Notes under the pieces: generated by a model
The model's input: the letters and a program-made list of their open reading frames with translations, nothing else
Databases searched by the model: none
Told to the model about the DNA's origin: nothing
Position numbers and translations under genes: made by a program
Part shown: positions 1 through 14,288 of the stretch, piece by piece
How positions within the stretch are numbered: the stretch's first letter is position 1
How the letters are laid out: each line of letters starts with the position of its first letter
NCBI GenBank assembly: GCA_028023455.1
Contig: JAQFVV010000144.1
Span: 1,490,001 to 1,554,000, forward strand
Direction of reading: 5' to 3'
From: Epiperipatus broadwayi
Taxonomy: Eukaryota > Onychophora > Udeonychophora > Euonychophora > Peripatidae
Length of the DNA: 64,000 nucleotides

Positions 1-500
1 TCCAATATGTAATATGTAGGAAATTTAAACTCAGATTTTCACATGACCCTCAACTATCCACGCTATCTCATATAGTGCTGTAATGTTTTCCCATCCTTTG
101 AATATGTATGTAAATGGATCATGTCCTCTACATGAGTGGTCAGAGTGACTTATGGTTAACATAGGTAGGATGAGAAGGTTGGCACCAATGAGAACTTTGA
201 GTGATCCATCATCAGATTTTCAATAAAATGGATGCGGAAGAGTTGTGAGGTAGAGTGGATTGAAGCCTGTCCATTAAGGTATGAAGATTGGCTCTCTTAA
301 TATAAGCTGAAAATTGATTGTATATATGTGTGGAGATAATAATCTCGACCAACTGATGAGTTCTGGTTTAGCATGAAATATGTATATTGATGATTATTTA
401 TCTTTTCAACATGTGTGTGAACAAGGTGTGTCAGCAGTATGAGATAGCATGGATAGTTGAGGGTTGTGTGAAAGTCTGAGTTCAAACCCCCTATATATTA
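1..500 (+). repeat. Foldback/TIR repeat, family A, copy 1
   Basis: The first ~66 bases reappear as a reverse complement at 439-500 (CTCAACTATCC on the left, GGATAGTTGAG on the right; TTTAAACTCAG against CTGAGTTCAAA), so the unit has long terminal inverted arms around ~370 bp of unique sequence. The same interior recurs at 24268-24680, 27261-27712 (minus) and 28205-28500 (minus), and an arms-only form lies at 47052-47330. It has no coding capacity. The left end may run off the window. It is best read as a non-autonomous DNA element. The outer GTTCAAACCCC resembles a tRNA B box, so a SINE-related origin is not excluded. Confidence 0.75.
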
Positions 501-1024
501 GTAGATTAATGTTTTTTTGATGATATATGAGAATTTTAGTATTAGTGTATATATGATATTATTCTAAAGTCATATTGATATGAGAATATTTATATTAATG
601 GACAGATATAATCAACTGTTTATATTGACTGCCATTATTGAGAGGACTGTCTGATAGCTAACTTAACACTGTAATATAAAGCATGATCATCTTTATGATA
701 GTTAAAAATTTTACATAGTTAATTTTAATACTTATTTATTCCTTTATGTAATTGATTTACCAAAGTATATGCAATGTCCCACCTTTGGCCATTATATAAT
801 TGGCAGTAGAAAGTGGAATATTATGTGCTTTATATAGAAGAAAACTCCCACTACCAGTTGTTCTTCACATAATTAGTGTTTCATTATGGGATTGGATAGA
901 TGACCTTCATAATCTCAATCATCCACTTACTCATGTTAGTTGCATATATGGCATACCAACAGTTAATTGTATATATATTTATAATAAGTGTAATAATGCT
1001 CAAGGCTAAATGGTTTAATAAGTA
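501..1024. other. AT-rich sequence without gene
   Basis: The longest frame (800-1009, plus) has no recognisable domain and is no longer than chance frames elsewhere in the window. No repeat structure is visible until the hairpin at 1025. Confidence 0.6.
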
Positions 1025-1202
1025 ATCATTAAAAATCAGTCAACACTTAGACAATCCCAATATCATTAAGAATCAACAATTTCAAACTGTTGTCAAGGCA
1101 AACTCCTTTTAATAACAAAGATAGGCTGCCTTGACAACAGTTTGAAATTGTTGATTGTTAATGATATTGGGATTGTCTAAGTGTTGACTGATTTTTAATG
1201 AT
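1025..1202. repeat. Near-perfect 178-bp hairpin MITE
   Basis: Arms 1025-1100 and 1127-1202 are 76 bp each. By eye they differ at one position (TTAAGAAT against TTAACAAT in the same sense). The loop is 26 bp. The inner motif TTGTCAAGGCAAACTCCTTT recurs in weaker form at ~21365-21440 and ~42590-42625, so it belongs to a dispersed family. Such arm identity implies recent insertion or arm homogenisation. Confidence 0.9.
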
Positions 1203-3288
<2,086 letters not shown>

Positions 3289-3599
3289 TCAATTCATTTA
3301 TTTACCGTACAAAACTACAGCATAAAGCCAATTACAGTATTGCACCATAACAAATATATAAATACATAAATGAGTTTAAATGACAAATTATTAATATAAT
3401 TATGTGCCATATTTCAATAAAAGATAATTAACACATTTAAAAATCTAAAGTAAAATTAAATATCAGCATATAAACAATTATTATTAAGACATTAATAGTA
3501 ATAAATAAATAAAAGGGATAAATATAAAGCACATAACAAAATAAAAAAACAAAAAACAATTTAATATATATATATATAAACAAAATCAAGTTAAACCAA

Positions 3600-6347
3600 T
3601 CAAATCTGACATTTTAATTTAATAGCATTACAAAATTGATTATAATCTAAATTGAAGTAATTAATATTGCTACAAATCTGATTATATAAAGATGGTAGCC
3701 TAAACAAAGGAGAAAATCTAAGAACATTGGAATGACAAGTTTTAATGTAACAAACAGAAGCAGACCGAGTATCATGCACATGAGATCTAATTATAACAGT
3801 AGAAATTGTATTAGATAAAAGAACTATTTTATTAACAAGTTTATAAAGATATTTAATATCTCTATATTGTCTTCTAGAAGAAAGATGAACAGTTTTATTT
3901 CCCAAAGAAACATATTTAGAAAACTTATTATACACTGATTGTAATAAATTACATCCCTGTTTAGAGCTAGGATTCCAAATGACTGAACAATATTCAATGA
4001 TGGGAAGAACCAATGATAAAAATAATTTAAATTTTGTATCACCATTGAAATGATAACCAAACCTTAGAATAGTACCTATAATTTTTAAAGCCTTACCAAT
4101 AATCATTTCCAAATGAGGAAGAAAGGATCCATTACTAGAAAATATAACTCCCAAATCTTTTTGGGATTCAACAGAAATAATTTTGTGAGAATTAATAAAA
4201 TAAGAAAAATGCAAAACTTCAGATTTTTTAGAATATGAGACTAAGGAACATTTACTGAAATTAACAGTCATATTATTTAGATCACACCAAGCACTAAAAT
4301 TATCTATATCATTTTGAAGAAGAGTGCAATCAAACACAGATGTGATTCTTCTAAAGATTTTACAGTCATCTGCATAGCACAAAAGATAAGAAGATTTTAA
4401 GCAATCCTTAAGGTCATTCATATAAATGTTAAAAAGCATAGGTGCTAAAATACTACCCTGAGGAACCCCCAAATTACATTTAAAATTAGATGAAATAGTA
4501 TTATTAAATTTAATGTATGCAGTACGACCATGAAGAAAGGATTGAAACCAATAAACAAGCTTAGTAGAAAAACCCATTTGATATAATTTGTGAAGAAGAA
4601 TACTGTGGTCTACTTTATCAAAAGCTCTTGATAAATCAAAATAAACAACATCAAGTCTCTGCTGGTCTTCAATTGCATGAGCTATATGATCATATATTGT
4701 TAACAAATTAGTTTCTACAGATCTATTAGGTATAAAACCATGCTGTGAAGAAGAAATGAGTTTACTAACATCTAAAATAATTTTATTATAAACACACCTC
4801 TCAAAAATTCTAGCAATAGTATGTAAAACAGAAATAGGTCTATAGTTATTAATACAATCACGTGATCCATTCTTAAAAATTGGGACCATTTTGGCACACT
4901 TAAGCACATTAGGAAAAACACAAGAGTTAAGTGATAAATTAAAAATAAATGCAAGAGGTACTGCAATAAATTCAGCTATCCCTTTGTAAATAAATGAAGG
5001 AATATTATCATTTCCCAAACTAGAATGAATTTTAAGTCGCTTAATAGCCATAACAACATCATTCTTAGAAATATGGTCAATCATACAATGAACAGTTGAA
5101 GAATTACAAAATGATGCAATATTTGAAGATATTGTATCATGTGATGAATATACATCAGCAAAATGTTTTGAAAAGTCATTTGCACTTAAAGTGAAACCAT
5201 GAGTAGCTTGAACCCTTTTCTTACCCAAACCAGACTTATTAATGAAATCCCAAAATTCTTTAGGGTTAGAAGAAATATTAACCTCAATTTTTCTAATATA
5301 ATTCTGCAAATCTCTTTTATAAACATGCTTCACCAATCTTCTGAAATTAACAAAATTATTATAAAAAAAGATATTCTGTGTTTTAAAATAAAGTCTACAA
5401 TGATAAGACTTCCTTTTAATAATTTTAATAAGATCGCATGAAAACCAAGGAGGAAAACCCTTATAAAAAGGCCGCTTATTGGGAATATACAAATCAATAA
5501 AACTATTAAGAATCTTTAAAAACCCATCCAAGCAATGATTTACATCATTAAAAGAATACAAAAAATTCCAATTAACCTTAGAAAAGTTACTACAAAAATC
5601 AATATAATTACCCTTCCCATAATCCTTTCTTGAAATATTAGAAAAAATAATCTTTGAATGACAAACGTTAATATAAAACTCAAAAGGTGGATGATGAGCA
5701 TCAATAGGAAAATTAACAGAAACAACTTGAAAATTACTAACTACTGTTGAATTACATAAAATATAATCCAAAGTACGATGATAGAAATTAACAAATGGGT
5801 TATATTGCTTAAGTCCTAAAAATTTACAGAACTTTAACATTCTAGAAGCCTTAAAAGACAAAACAGAAAAGTGTGTAGCAATTCTACCCTGATATAAATC
5901 CGGAATATTTAAATCACCAGTAATAATAATATTATCATAGCCAATCAGAAAATCTTCAAGAGATGTCAAAAAATAATCAAACTCTAACAACGACAAAGTG
6001 GGTTTGAGGTAAACATTACCTAAAATAAATTTAAAATTGTGATTTAAAGTAATTTCACACCATGTAGATTCACAAAAAGAAGAAGAAAAATAAAGTTCTT
6101 TATAAAAAACATCTTTATGAAGAGCAATCAGAGTACCACTACCTCGAGAAATATTATCCATAGATCTGTCAGTTCGCAAAATACTGAATCTATCATCAAG
6201 AAAAGAACAATCAGGAAATTGTTGATTTAACCAAGTTTCTGTAAGTAAAATAAGATCAAAATGTTCTGTTTCAAAAAATTGTTTAATTTGAACACATTTA
6301 GTCCTCATACCTCTGACATTCATGTAAAAACAAGAAAGGCCTACCAT
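3600..6347 (-). CDS. LINE ORF2: APE endonuclease plus reverse transcriptase
   Basis: About 915 residues counted from the first ATG at 6347; an open GTG codon lies three codons earlier. The N-terminal ~235 residues form an APE-type endonuclease: NVRGMRTK, LLTETWL, GDLNIPD, LDYIL, and a final DAHHPP in place of the usual SDH. The RT domain spans roughly residues 470-730: NNYRPIS, QHGFIPNRS, YFDLSRAFDKVDH, GVPQGSILAP and the catalytic YADD. The C-terminal region has no clear zinc knuckle. The family nicks target DNA and copies element RNA at the nick. The length is usual for jockey-type ORF2, and no stop or frameshift is present, so this is the best candidate in the window for a functional protein. 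It may still be inactive for lack of an intact 5' end. Confidence 0.93.
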   Translation of the reverse strand: MVGLSCFYMNVRGMRTKCVQIKQFFETEHFDLILLTETWLNQQFPDCSFLDDRFSILRTDRSMDNISRGSGTLIALHKDVFYKELYFSSSFCESTWCEITLNHNFKFILGNVYLKPTLSLLEFDYFLTSLEDFLIGYDNIIITGDLNIPDLYQGRIATHFSVLSFKASRMLKFCKFLGLKQYNPFVNFYHRTLDYILCNSTVVSNFQVVSVNFPIDAHHPPFEFYINVCHSKIIFSNISRKDYGKGNYIDFCSNFSKVNWNFLYSFNDVNHCLDGFLKILNSFIDLYIPNKRPFYKGFPPWFSCDLIKIIKRKSYHCRLYFKTQNIFFYNNFVNFRRLVKHVYKRDLQNYIRKIEVNISSNPKEFWDFINKSGLGKKRVQATHGFTLSANDFSKHFADVYSSHDTISSNIASFCNSSTVHCMIDHISKNDVVMAIKRLKIHSSLGNDNIPSFIYKGIAEFIAVPLAFIFNLSLNSCVFPNVLKCAKMVPIFKNGSRDCINNYRPISVLHTIARIFERCVYNKIILDVSKLISSSQHGFIPNRSVETNLLTIYDHIAHAIEDQQRLDVVYFDLSRAFDKVDHSILLHKLYQMGFSTKLVYWFQSFLHGRTAYIKFNNTISSNFKCNLGVPQGSILAPMLFNIYMNDLKDCLKSSYLLCYADDCKIFRRITSVFDCTLLQNDIDNFSAWCDLNNMTVNFSKCSLVSYSKKSEVLHFSYFINSHKIISVESQKDLGVIFSSNGSFLPHLEMIIGKALKIIGTILRFGYHFNGDTKFKLFLSLVLPIIEYCSVIWNPSSKQGCNLLQSVYNKFSKYVSLGNKTVHLSSRRQYRDIKYLYKLVNKIVLLSNTISTVIIRSHVHDTRSASVCYIKTCHSNVLRFSPLFRLPSLYNQICSNINYFNLDYNQFCNAIKLKCQI

Positions 6348-6348
6348 G

Positions 6349-7303
6349 TTACCCACAAAGATAATGGAAACAACACAAATAAAAACAAAAAGAGAAAAAG
6401 AAAGAGATAAAGAAAAAATAAAAATAAAATAGATAGTAAAACAAAATAAATTCTCTTAAAACCTTAGACAACTGGCCAGAGATCCATAAAAAAAAAGAAA
6501 TAGAAGCACCGCAAGGCCATAAATTAGGGGATATTATATCATTATGTTTATGTGCAGAAACAGAAATATAAAAACAAGAAGACTTAGAATTATTCATATT
6601 AACTTTATGACAAACAATACTAGTTTGTAAATTATTTTCAAGAAATACTGTAATATCTTTTGAACTGAGATCTACTGGCATATTAGAAAGAAAATATCTA
6701 TTATAAGTTATATTAGTATTAGAATAAACATTAGCAAAATTAGATTTATTAAATCCATCATATATATTAATATTTTTAGTTCTTGAAAAGTCATTTTTAC
6801 TAGAAGATAAAGAGGAGTATCCAGAATGATTTATCCGATAGTTACTATTTGAATGAAAGTTAAGTGAATGTGATCTATAAGCTGAAATAAATTTGGGAGC
6901 AGTATCAGGATAATTAAGAATTTTATGACTAATAGACTTTAGAGAAGATAAATTAACAGGAATACATCCATTATATCTTTTGTCCATAAAAGAAGCACTC
7001 TGTAAATTATGAGCTGGAATGACTTTAGGAACTGCAGCCGGATAATTTAGTATTTTAGATTTCACAGACTTTAAAGAAGATAAAGTAACAGGAAGACCTC
7101 CATTATCTCTTTTCCCCATAAAATTTTTTTTTTGTGATTTAAATTTACCATGAGAAAAAAAAACAGAATCAGAAAAGCAATCATTAATGGAATTTACCTC
7201 AAGCCAGGATGAGTTATAAAAACATCTACTTTTAAATTTGGAATGAGGCAAATTCCTAAATACATTATTTTTATTATTATTATAATTAATTTCATCACTA
7301 ACT
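6349..7303 (-). CDS. LINE ORF1 (partial at 5' end) with internal repeats
   Basis: The frame is open from the (TAA)n tract at about 7303 to a TAA stop at 6351-6349, around 318 codons. No ATG occurs before 7119, so the start is lost or initiation uses that internal Met. From the Met at 7119 there are two ~42-residue repeats (KRDNGGLPVTLSSLKS..KILNYP and KRYNGCIPVNLSSLKS..KILNYP), with a third, weaker NMPVDLSS motif further on. The segment ending NDIISPNLWPCGASISFF resembles the PxxWPxG..xxF ending of the nucleic-acid-binding domain in many CR1/jockey-group ORF1 proteins. A hydrophobic Phe/Tyr-rich tail precedes the stop. The expected role is RNA binding and chaperoning in the retrotransposition particle. 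The function is inferred from position and this ending. Confidence 0.75.
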
Positions 7304-7304
7304 A

Positions 7305-8567
<1,263 letters not shown>

Positions 8568-10231
8568 TGTAACCGTTTATTCCGGTGTAAACACGTATAT
8601 ATGTGATATACGTTTATTACATATTTTAAACTTAAGTTTTGCTCTTTTATTTAACAGAAATTTTTATAATATGAACACATATATGTGTGGTTGGTTTTGC
8701 GATGCCCTCTAATTACTCGCCCAGCATATTTATGAGCATCAATAATGACCTCACGCACCAATCTTACCTACAAATAAATAAGAATTATGCTGGGAGAGAA
8801 TGAGTATCTATTTCTGGTGGTTAGAGCTTGTACCTCTGGCTAGCTCACTCAGGGGTAGTAGTCGGTGACCATGGGAAAGAGGTGGAGGGAACATATAAAA
8901 ATGCACATGTAGCACATGAACTATTCGTTTGCTTTCCTACTTTTTGCTTTTTAATATTATTTTAAGAAATTAACACTAACACACACAATTAAATTTATAA
9001 TACTAATTAATATTTATTAATATAAAACAAATAATAAAACAAAACCCATAGAATCCCAGAATTGGATATTGGTTTGTGCCCGAATAATTAAATAACCCGC
9101 ATGTAAATACACTCGCACAAGTTTATAAATGCAATACACAAAACTACAGATCATAGCTTAAAAACAATTTCAATCAGGCATTGTCTATTAAGGTGTATAC
9201 AGGGTATAATTTCAACATTTTCTTCATTTACTTTAACCCTTTTACGCATTATTTAATAGGACGTGCTTTCATTCAAAATAGTTATTATCACTTACAAAAA
9301 TGTTTGGTTTATCTCACCCGGGTGTAGATTATTAGCTGTACGATTAAAATATTTCTTTCTTTGGTCAATTTCCATAAGGCAATCAATGGCGTCTGGTGAA
9401 TGCTGTTCTTTTCATGGTTTGAAGAAGGGCTTTGCTCCTACATTTACAGTGATGGTAGTCTCTCCATGGGATGGATGGCATAGTCTGGTCCGTTCTGCTC
9501 TTCTACCCCAGCCTGTTCATGATTTTTCGATTATAAACTTTTTTCTTTTTACTAACTTTTTCTTACGATCCTGCTCGTGGCAGTCACAGCTATATAAGTC
9601 CTTCTCAGTAGAGCTTTCTCGAATCTCCTTAATTATGCTATTGTTCTTTCTTCTTTAATTGAACCACATGGTTTGTGAAATGAAAATCTTTTCAATACTT
9701 TTCTTTTCTTTGTTTCTCTTATCTAAGCTTAGGAATTTCCAATTTACCTTGCGATCTACACTCGACCGTTCATTGTCTATTACTTTTAACATTTTATTTT
9801 ATTAATTAAAATGTCTTTGTCTCAAGATATTGATCTGCAACTGTTCAGGTCCTTTCTTTGCAATTAATTAATTTTTTTTATAATTTGTGACATTCTTCCT
9901 TTAATCGACCATCTTGGAATATTTCTTGTTAAATTAAAATAACTTTTATTCCTTTTTATGAAATTATTACATTTACTCACTCATGCAGCAATATAAACAC
10001 GCGTATAAATAAATATCAGAGCACAAACCATATAATCCCCCATCCCTCTTATATTTTAATCTGTTTTTATTTAATTACTTAAATATATATGTATGCGCTC
10101 GCATACAAGGCCACAACAAAAAGGAAAAAGAACAATTTACTTAATATTATACTTGATTTAATTAGCTACGTATGCTCGGTAGTATTACCCTCTGACTTAG
10201 AACAGGGTTTGAAATCAGCCCTGTTATAATA
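8568..10231 (-). repeat. 3' LTR of the LTR retrotransposon
   Basis: It matches 12635-14293 over its whole length. In element sense the LTR begins TATTATAACAGGGC and ends GGTTACA. The TAACAGGG beginning and TTACA end imply an ancestral TGT...ACA pair. The left flank is ATATAT. Confidence 0.88.
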
Positions 10232-10242
10232 CCCCCTCCTTC
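10232..10242 (-). promoter_or_regulatory. Polypurine tract of the LTR retrotransposon
   Basis: In element sense GAAGGAGGGGG lies directly upstream of the 3' LTR, where plus-strand DNA synthesis is primed in LTR elements. Its position fixes the element orientation as minus. Confidence 0.8.
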
Positions 10243-10936
10243 GAAAGCCTTTAAATACTGTTTTAGTATTTAAATGGCTCACTCCTAAAACCCCAAAATA
10301 ATTCTACTTATTCAAAAAAAAAAATCTTAAATTGACTTGTCCTGCCTCTTTCTTTCTTTCTTCTGCAACTTTACCAAAGAGTAAAACGATTAGCAACCTC
10401 GCGATACACAGTAAATCAGACAACCACTCATGCGCACACTGCCTGCGATGCACAACATATAGCTAGCCCCATTCTGACTGTATTCACACGACCCCGAAAA
10501 AAACTTTTTATTTAAAAAAAAAATGATTATTTTTTTTATTAAAAGAAGGACTTTTCTAACTACACTCTGCTGCTTCCGAGTCTTAGGAGTGTAGATAGAT
10601 GGAATAATACCTGGCTCTTATTTTGAGCCTTCAGGTTCTGTATGGGTTGCCCTCTACCTTGCTCACTTCTGGAGTCTTACAGGTGGGACTATATGTAATT
10701 GCCATGCTCACTTTGGAGTCTTGTTGGCTTGAATAAACAGACTTGTAGCACCTGCATCCTACGTTAGGTCAACCATGTCAGAAATAGCAGCAGCCACACA
10801 CAGCACACAACACACAATGTGATCGATCTAGCAGCCAAACTCACCATCCACTGACAGAATTACGAGACCACTCTACTAACTCTCTAAGCTTACCCGCACG
10901 AAACAAAAGAATTAAAAAAAATGCTACTCATCTCTT

Positions 10937-11275
10937 CTACTTAATTTCATGTAAAATCCCATATAATAATATTATAAATGTTAACCCACCACCTAGTAAT
11001 AATAATAATAAAAAAGTTCCAAAATCAGTGTCTGTTTTAGTGATTTGTTTATTTACCCTCCTTTGTCGTTTGTGAATTTGAATACTTTCCTTGACCATAA
11101 TTTGGCTTGCTCGGCGGTCTCCACTCTTCACAAACATACTGCCATTTTGGTCGGGTACTACTATCTTCTCTTTTAAGATCCAGTGGGTTCCGATCTGACC
11201 CCCATTCTCTTTCACCAAATCTGATGACTCATGTGCCATGAGGCTCTTCTCCATCCATTGGCCTGTCATAATCAT
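10937..11275 (-). CDS. Hypothetical second frame of LTR element interior
   Basis: A ~112-codon open frame overlaps the end of the upstream gag-like frame by 47 bases in a different register. It begins with a basic/polar part (KENGGQIGTHW, KRQRRVNKQ) and ends in a hydrophobic leucine-rich run, partly created by a (TAA)n stretch on the plus strand, near the stop. No known domain is recognised. It may be the continuation of gag after a frameshift, or fortuitous. Confidence 0.35.
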   Translation of the reverse strand: MIMTGQWMEKSLMAHESSDLVKENGGQIGTHWILKEKIVVPDQNGSMFVKSGDRRASQIMVKESIQIHKRQRRVNKQITKTDTDFGTFLLLLLLGGGLTFIILLYGILHEIK

Positions 11276-11744
11276 AAGCCCTCAGGTCTAGTGTCTCTAG
11301 CACCTTGACCGTTTCCTCAATCGATGATTTTCTTTTCAAGCTCTGCAGGTGTTCTACGGGAGCTTCTCCCATTTGACTGGAGAATGGCCAAATCTTTATA
11401 AATTGGCTGGCGTTGGCCTGCACAGTTACATATTTTGTATTAGTTTCCCATGTTCCTGCTACCTTTACCTTATCTCCCTGTTTTTCTTTCTCTTCACACT
11501 CATTCTGATTTCCTTCTACTCTTTCACTAGACTCCTTGTCTTTATCCATAATCTCTCCCTCTACTGGCTCTTCCTTGCTTTCTTTCATTATACACTTATC
11601 TGCTTTCCCATCTAATTTACGTTCTATCTCTTGAAACATTTTTTCAATCCTTTCCTCTAATTCCTGAAATCTCCAGTCTACTCTTTCCATAATTATTTCC
11701 ATCATACTCCATTCTCTTTCCTTTTCTTCCTTCTGTTTATCCAT
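11229..11744 (-). CDS. Gag-like coiled-coil protein of LTR element
   Basis: About 171 residues from the ATG at 11744; an upstream in-frame GTG exists and a stop lies a few codons before that. It is rich in Lys/Glu, with a predicted coiled coil over roughly residues 1-45 (MEKK-like heptads: FQELEERIEKMFQEIERKL), followed by an acidic linker and a C-terminal part containing ASQFIKIWPFSSQMGEAPVEHL. No CCHC zinc knuckle is seen. Position, between PBS and PPT as the first long frame after the 5' LTR, is the main reason to call it gag-like. The domain identity is unproven. Confidence 0.5.
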   Translation of the reverse strand: MDKQKEEKEREWSMMEIIMERVDWRFQELEERIEKMFQEIERKLDGKADKCIMKESKEEPVEGEIMDKDKESSERVEGNQNECEEKEKQGDKVKVAGTWETNTKYVTVQANASQFIKIWPFSSQMGEAPVEHLQSLKRKSSIEETVKVLETLDLRAYDYDRPMDGEEPHGT

Positions 11745-12615
11745 TTTTTCTTTGATCTTGTTATCATTCACTTTCTTTTTGGATATTTATCACTAGTTCT
11801 AATAATGATTAATTACAAATGATTTTGTATTACTATTTCATATCAGACGCACCAGACCTGCTCTCCATTCCAAAGTACTGTGTCCTCTACCTAATTTTTC
11901 TATCTAGCCCTTTTCAATCCTATTCCTTAATCTCTTTCTTTCTGTTTTTCACCGAGATGATTAGTATTTTCTTGCTACTTTGCCTATCAAACCAACATAT
12001 TAATTTGTTCAAGTGAAGCCGTAGATTTCTAGCACTAGCAGTATTTTATAATATGCCCTTTTATGGGTAAAACTGTTCCACAAATATCAATCTCCCAATT
12101 GCATACACATATATAAAACAGATCCCAAAAAATTGTATGTATTGTTTAGATGTATATATATATATACGAGTTCATATATAATGTAGTCAATATACTACTT
12201 TCTAAAATTGATCATTCTTAATTATATCAAATAAAAAGTTACGAAAGTTTTTTATTTATTCACTTTTGTAAATGTCAAAGCAGTTAAATGTTTAACACAA
12301 TAAGAAAACTTTTAAACAGAAAATAAAACTTGCATATATAATATTATTTCTCTTTGAATCAAACAAAATTTTCACGGACTGTTCAATACATACATATATA
12401 TTAAAATATTAATGCGAAAGCGATTTTGACCTAATGAACTTTCATACAGACAAAATAAACTACCAGCAATAATTTGTCTACACACGCTATATTTTATAGC
12501 TCTTATACTGTATTTCTTTCCTTTTTTTAAAAAAAAAACATATAAAGCAACTTCATAGTAGACTGTCTTATCTAAATTATATTCTATCCCCTCCCCTACT
12601 TCCCGCTCATTGAAA

Positions 12616-12633
12616 GCCCCACGTTGGGCGCCA
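12616..12633 (-). promoter_or_regulatory. tRNA-Lys primer-binding site
   Basis: In element sense the 18 bases TGGCGCCCAACGTGGGGC lie one base inside the 5' LTR end. They match the complement of the conserved 3' end of cytosolic tRNA-Lys (…ACGTTGGGCGCCA). This is strong independent proof that the flanking duplications are LTRs. Confidence 0.92.
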
Positions 12634-12634
12634 T

Positions 12635-14288
12635 TGTAACCGTTTATTCCAGCGTAAACACGTATATATGTGATATACATTTATTACGTATTTTAAACTT
12701 AAGTTTTGCTCTTTTATTTAACAGAAATTTATAATATGAACACATATATGTGTGGTTGGTTTTGCGATGCCCTCTAATTACTCGCCCAGCATATTTATGA
12801 GCATCAATAATGACCTCACACACCAATCTTACCTACAAATAAATAAGAATTATGCTGGGAGAGAATGAGTATCTATTTCTGGTGGTTAGAGCTTGTACCT
12901 CTGGCTAGCTCACTCAGGGGTAGTAGTCAGTGACCGGGAAAGAGGTGGAGGGAACATATAAAAATGCACATGTAGCACATGAACTATTCATTTGCTTTCC
13001 TACTTTTTGCTTTTTAATATTATTTTAAGAAATTAACACTAACACACACAATTAAATTTATAATACTAATTAATATTTATTAATATAAAACAAATAATAC
13101 AACAAAACCCATAGAATCCCAGAATTGGATATTGGTTTGTGCCCGAATAATTAAATAACCCACATGTAGATACACTCACACAAGTTTATAAATGCAATAC
13201 ACAAAACTACAGATCATAGCTTAAAAACAATTTCAATCAGGCATTGTCTATTAAGGTGTATACAGGGTATAATTTCAACATTTTCTTCATTTACTTTAAC
13301 CCTTTTACGCATTATTTAATAGGACGTGCTTTCATTCAAAATAGTTATTATCACTTACGAAAATGTTTGGTTTATCTCACCCAGGTGTAGATTATTAGCT
13401 GTACGATTAAAATATTTCTTTCTTTGGTCAATTTCCATAAGGCAATCAATGGCTTCTGCTGAATGCTGTTTTTTTCATGGTTTAAAGAAGGGCTTCACTC
13501 CTACATTTACAGTGATGGTAGTTTCTCTGCAGGATGGATGGCATAGCCTATCCCATTCTGCTCTTCTACCCCAGCCTGTTCATAATTTTTCGATTATAAA
13601 CTTTTTTCTTTTTACTAACTTTTTCTTACGATCCTGCTCATGGCAGTCACAGCTATATAAGTCCTTCTCAGTTCAGCTTTCTCGAATCTCCTTAATCATG
13701 CTATTGTTCTTTCTTCTTTAATTGAACCACATGGTTCGCGAAATGAAAATTTTTTCAATACTTTTCTTTTCTTTGTTTCTCTTCTCTAAGCTTAGCAATT
13801 TCCAATTTACCTTGCGATCTACACTTGATCGTTCATTGTCTATTACTTTTAACATTTTATTTTATTAATTAAAATGTCTTTGTCTCAAGATAGTGATCTG
13901 CAACTGTTCGGGTCCTTTCTTTGCAATTAATTAATTTTTTTATAATTTGTGACATTCTTCCTTTAATCAACCATCTTGGAATATTTCTTTTTATATTAAA
14001 ATAACTTTTATTTCTTTTTACAAAATTATTACATTTACTCACTCATGCAGCAATATAAACACACGTATAAATAAATATCAGAGCACAAACCATGTAATCC
14101 CCTGTCCCTCTTATATTTCAATCTCTTTTAATTTAATTACTTAAATATATTTATATGCGCTCGCTTATAAGGCCACAACGAAAAAGAAAAAGAACAATTT
14201 ACTTAATTTTATACTTGATTTAATTAGCTACATATGCTTGGTAGTATTATCCTCTGACTTAGAACAGGGTTTGAACTCAGCCCTGTTA

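Larger units (their letters stand above)
3289..7304 (-). mobile_element. Jockey-like non-LTR retrotransposon (LINE)
   Basis: A two-ORF LINE on the minus strand: 5' end near 7304, ORF1 (about 7303-6349), ORF2 (6347-3600), 3' UTR of about 310 bp, then (TAA)n. ORF1 stop and ORF2 start are written TAA-C-ATG, which suggests stop/reinitiation for ORF2. Both frames are free of stops, unlike every other LINE here. The ORF1 frame runs open into the flanking microsatellite with no ATG, so the copy is probably 5'-truncated, though only slightly. The (TAA)n tracts on both sides prevent reading a TSD. Jockey/CR1-group affinity rests on the NVRG-type endonuclease start and RT motifs; the exact clade is not certain. 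Confidence 0.9.

Noticed and set aside
9263-9658. 131-codon frame as a protein gene
   Set aside because: It lies inside an LTR, antisense to the element, with no domain; listed only as a point to test.
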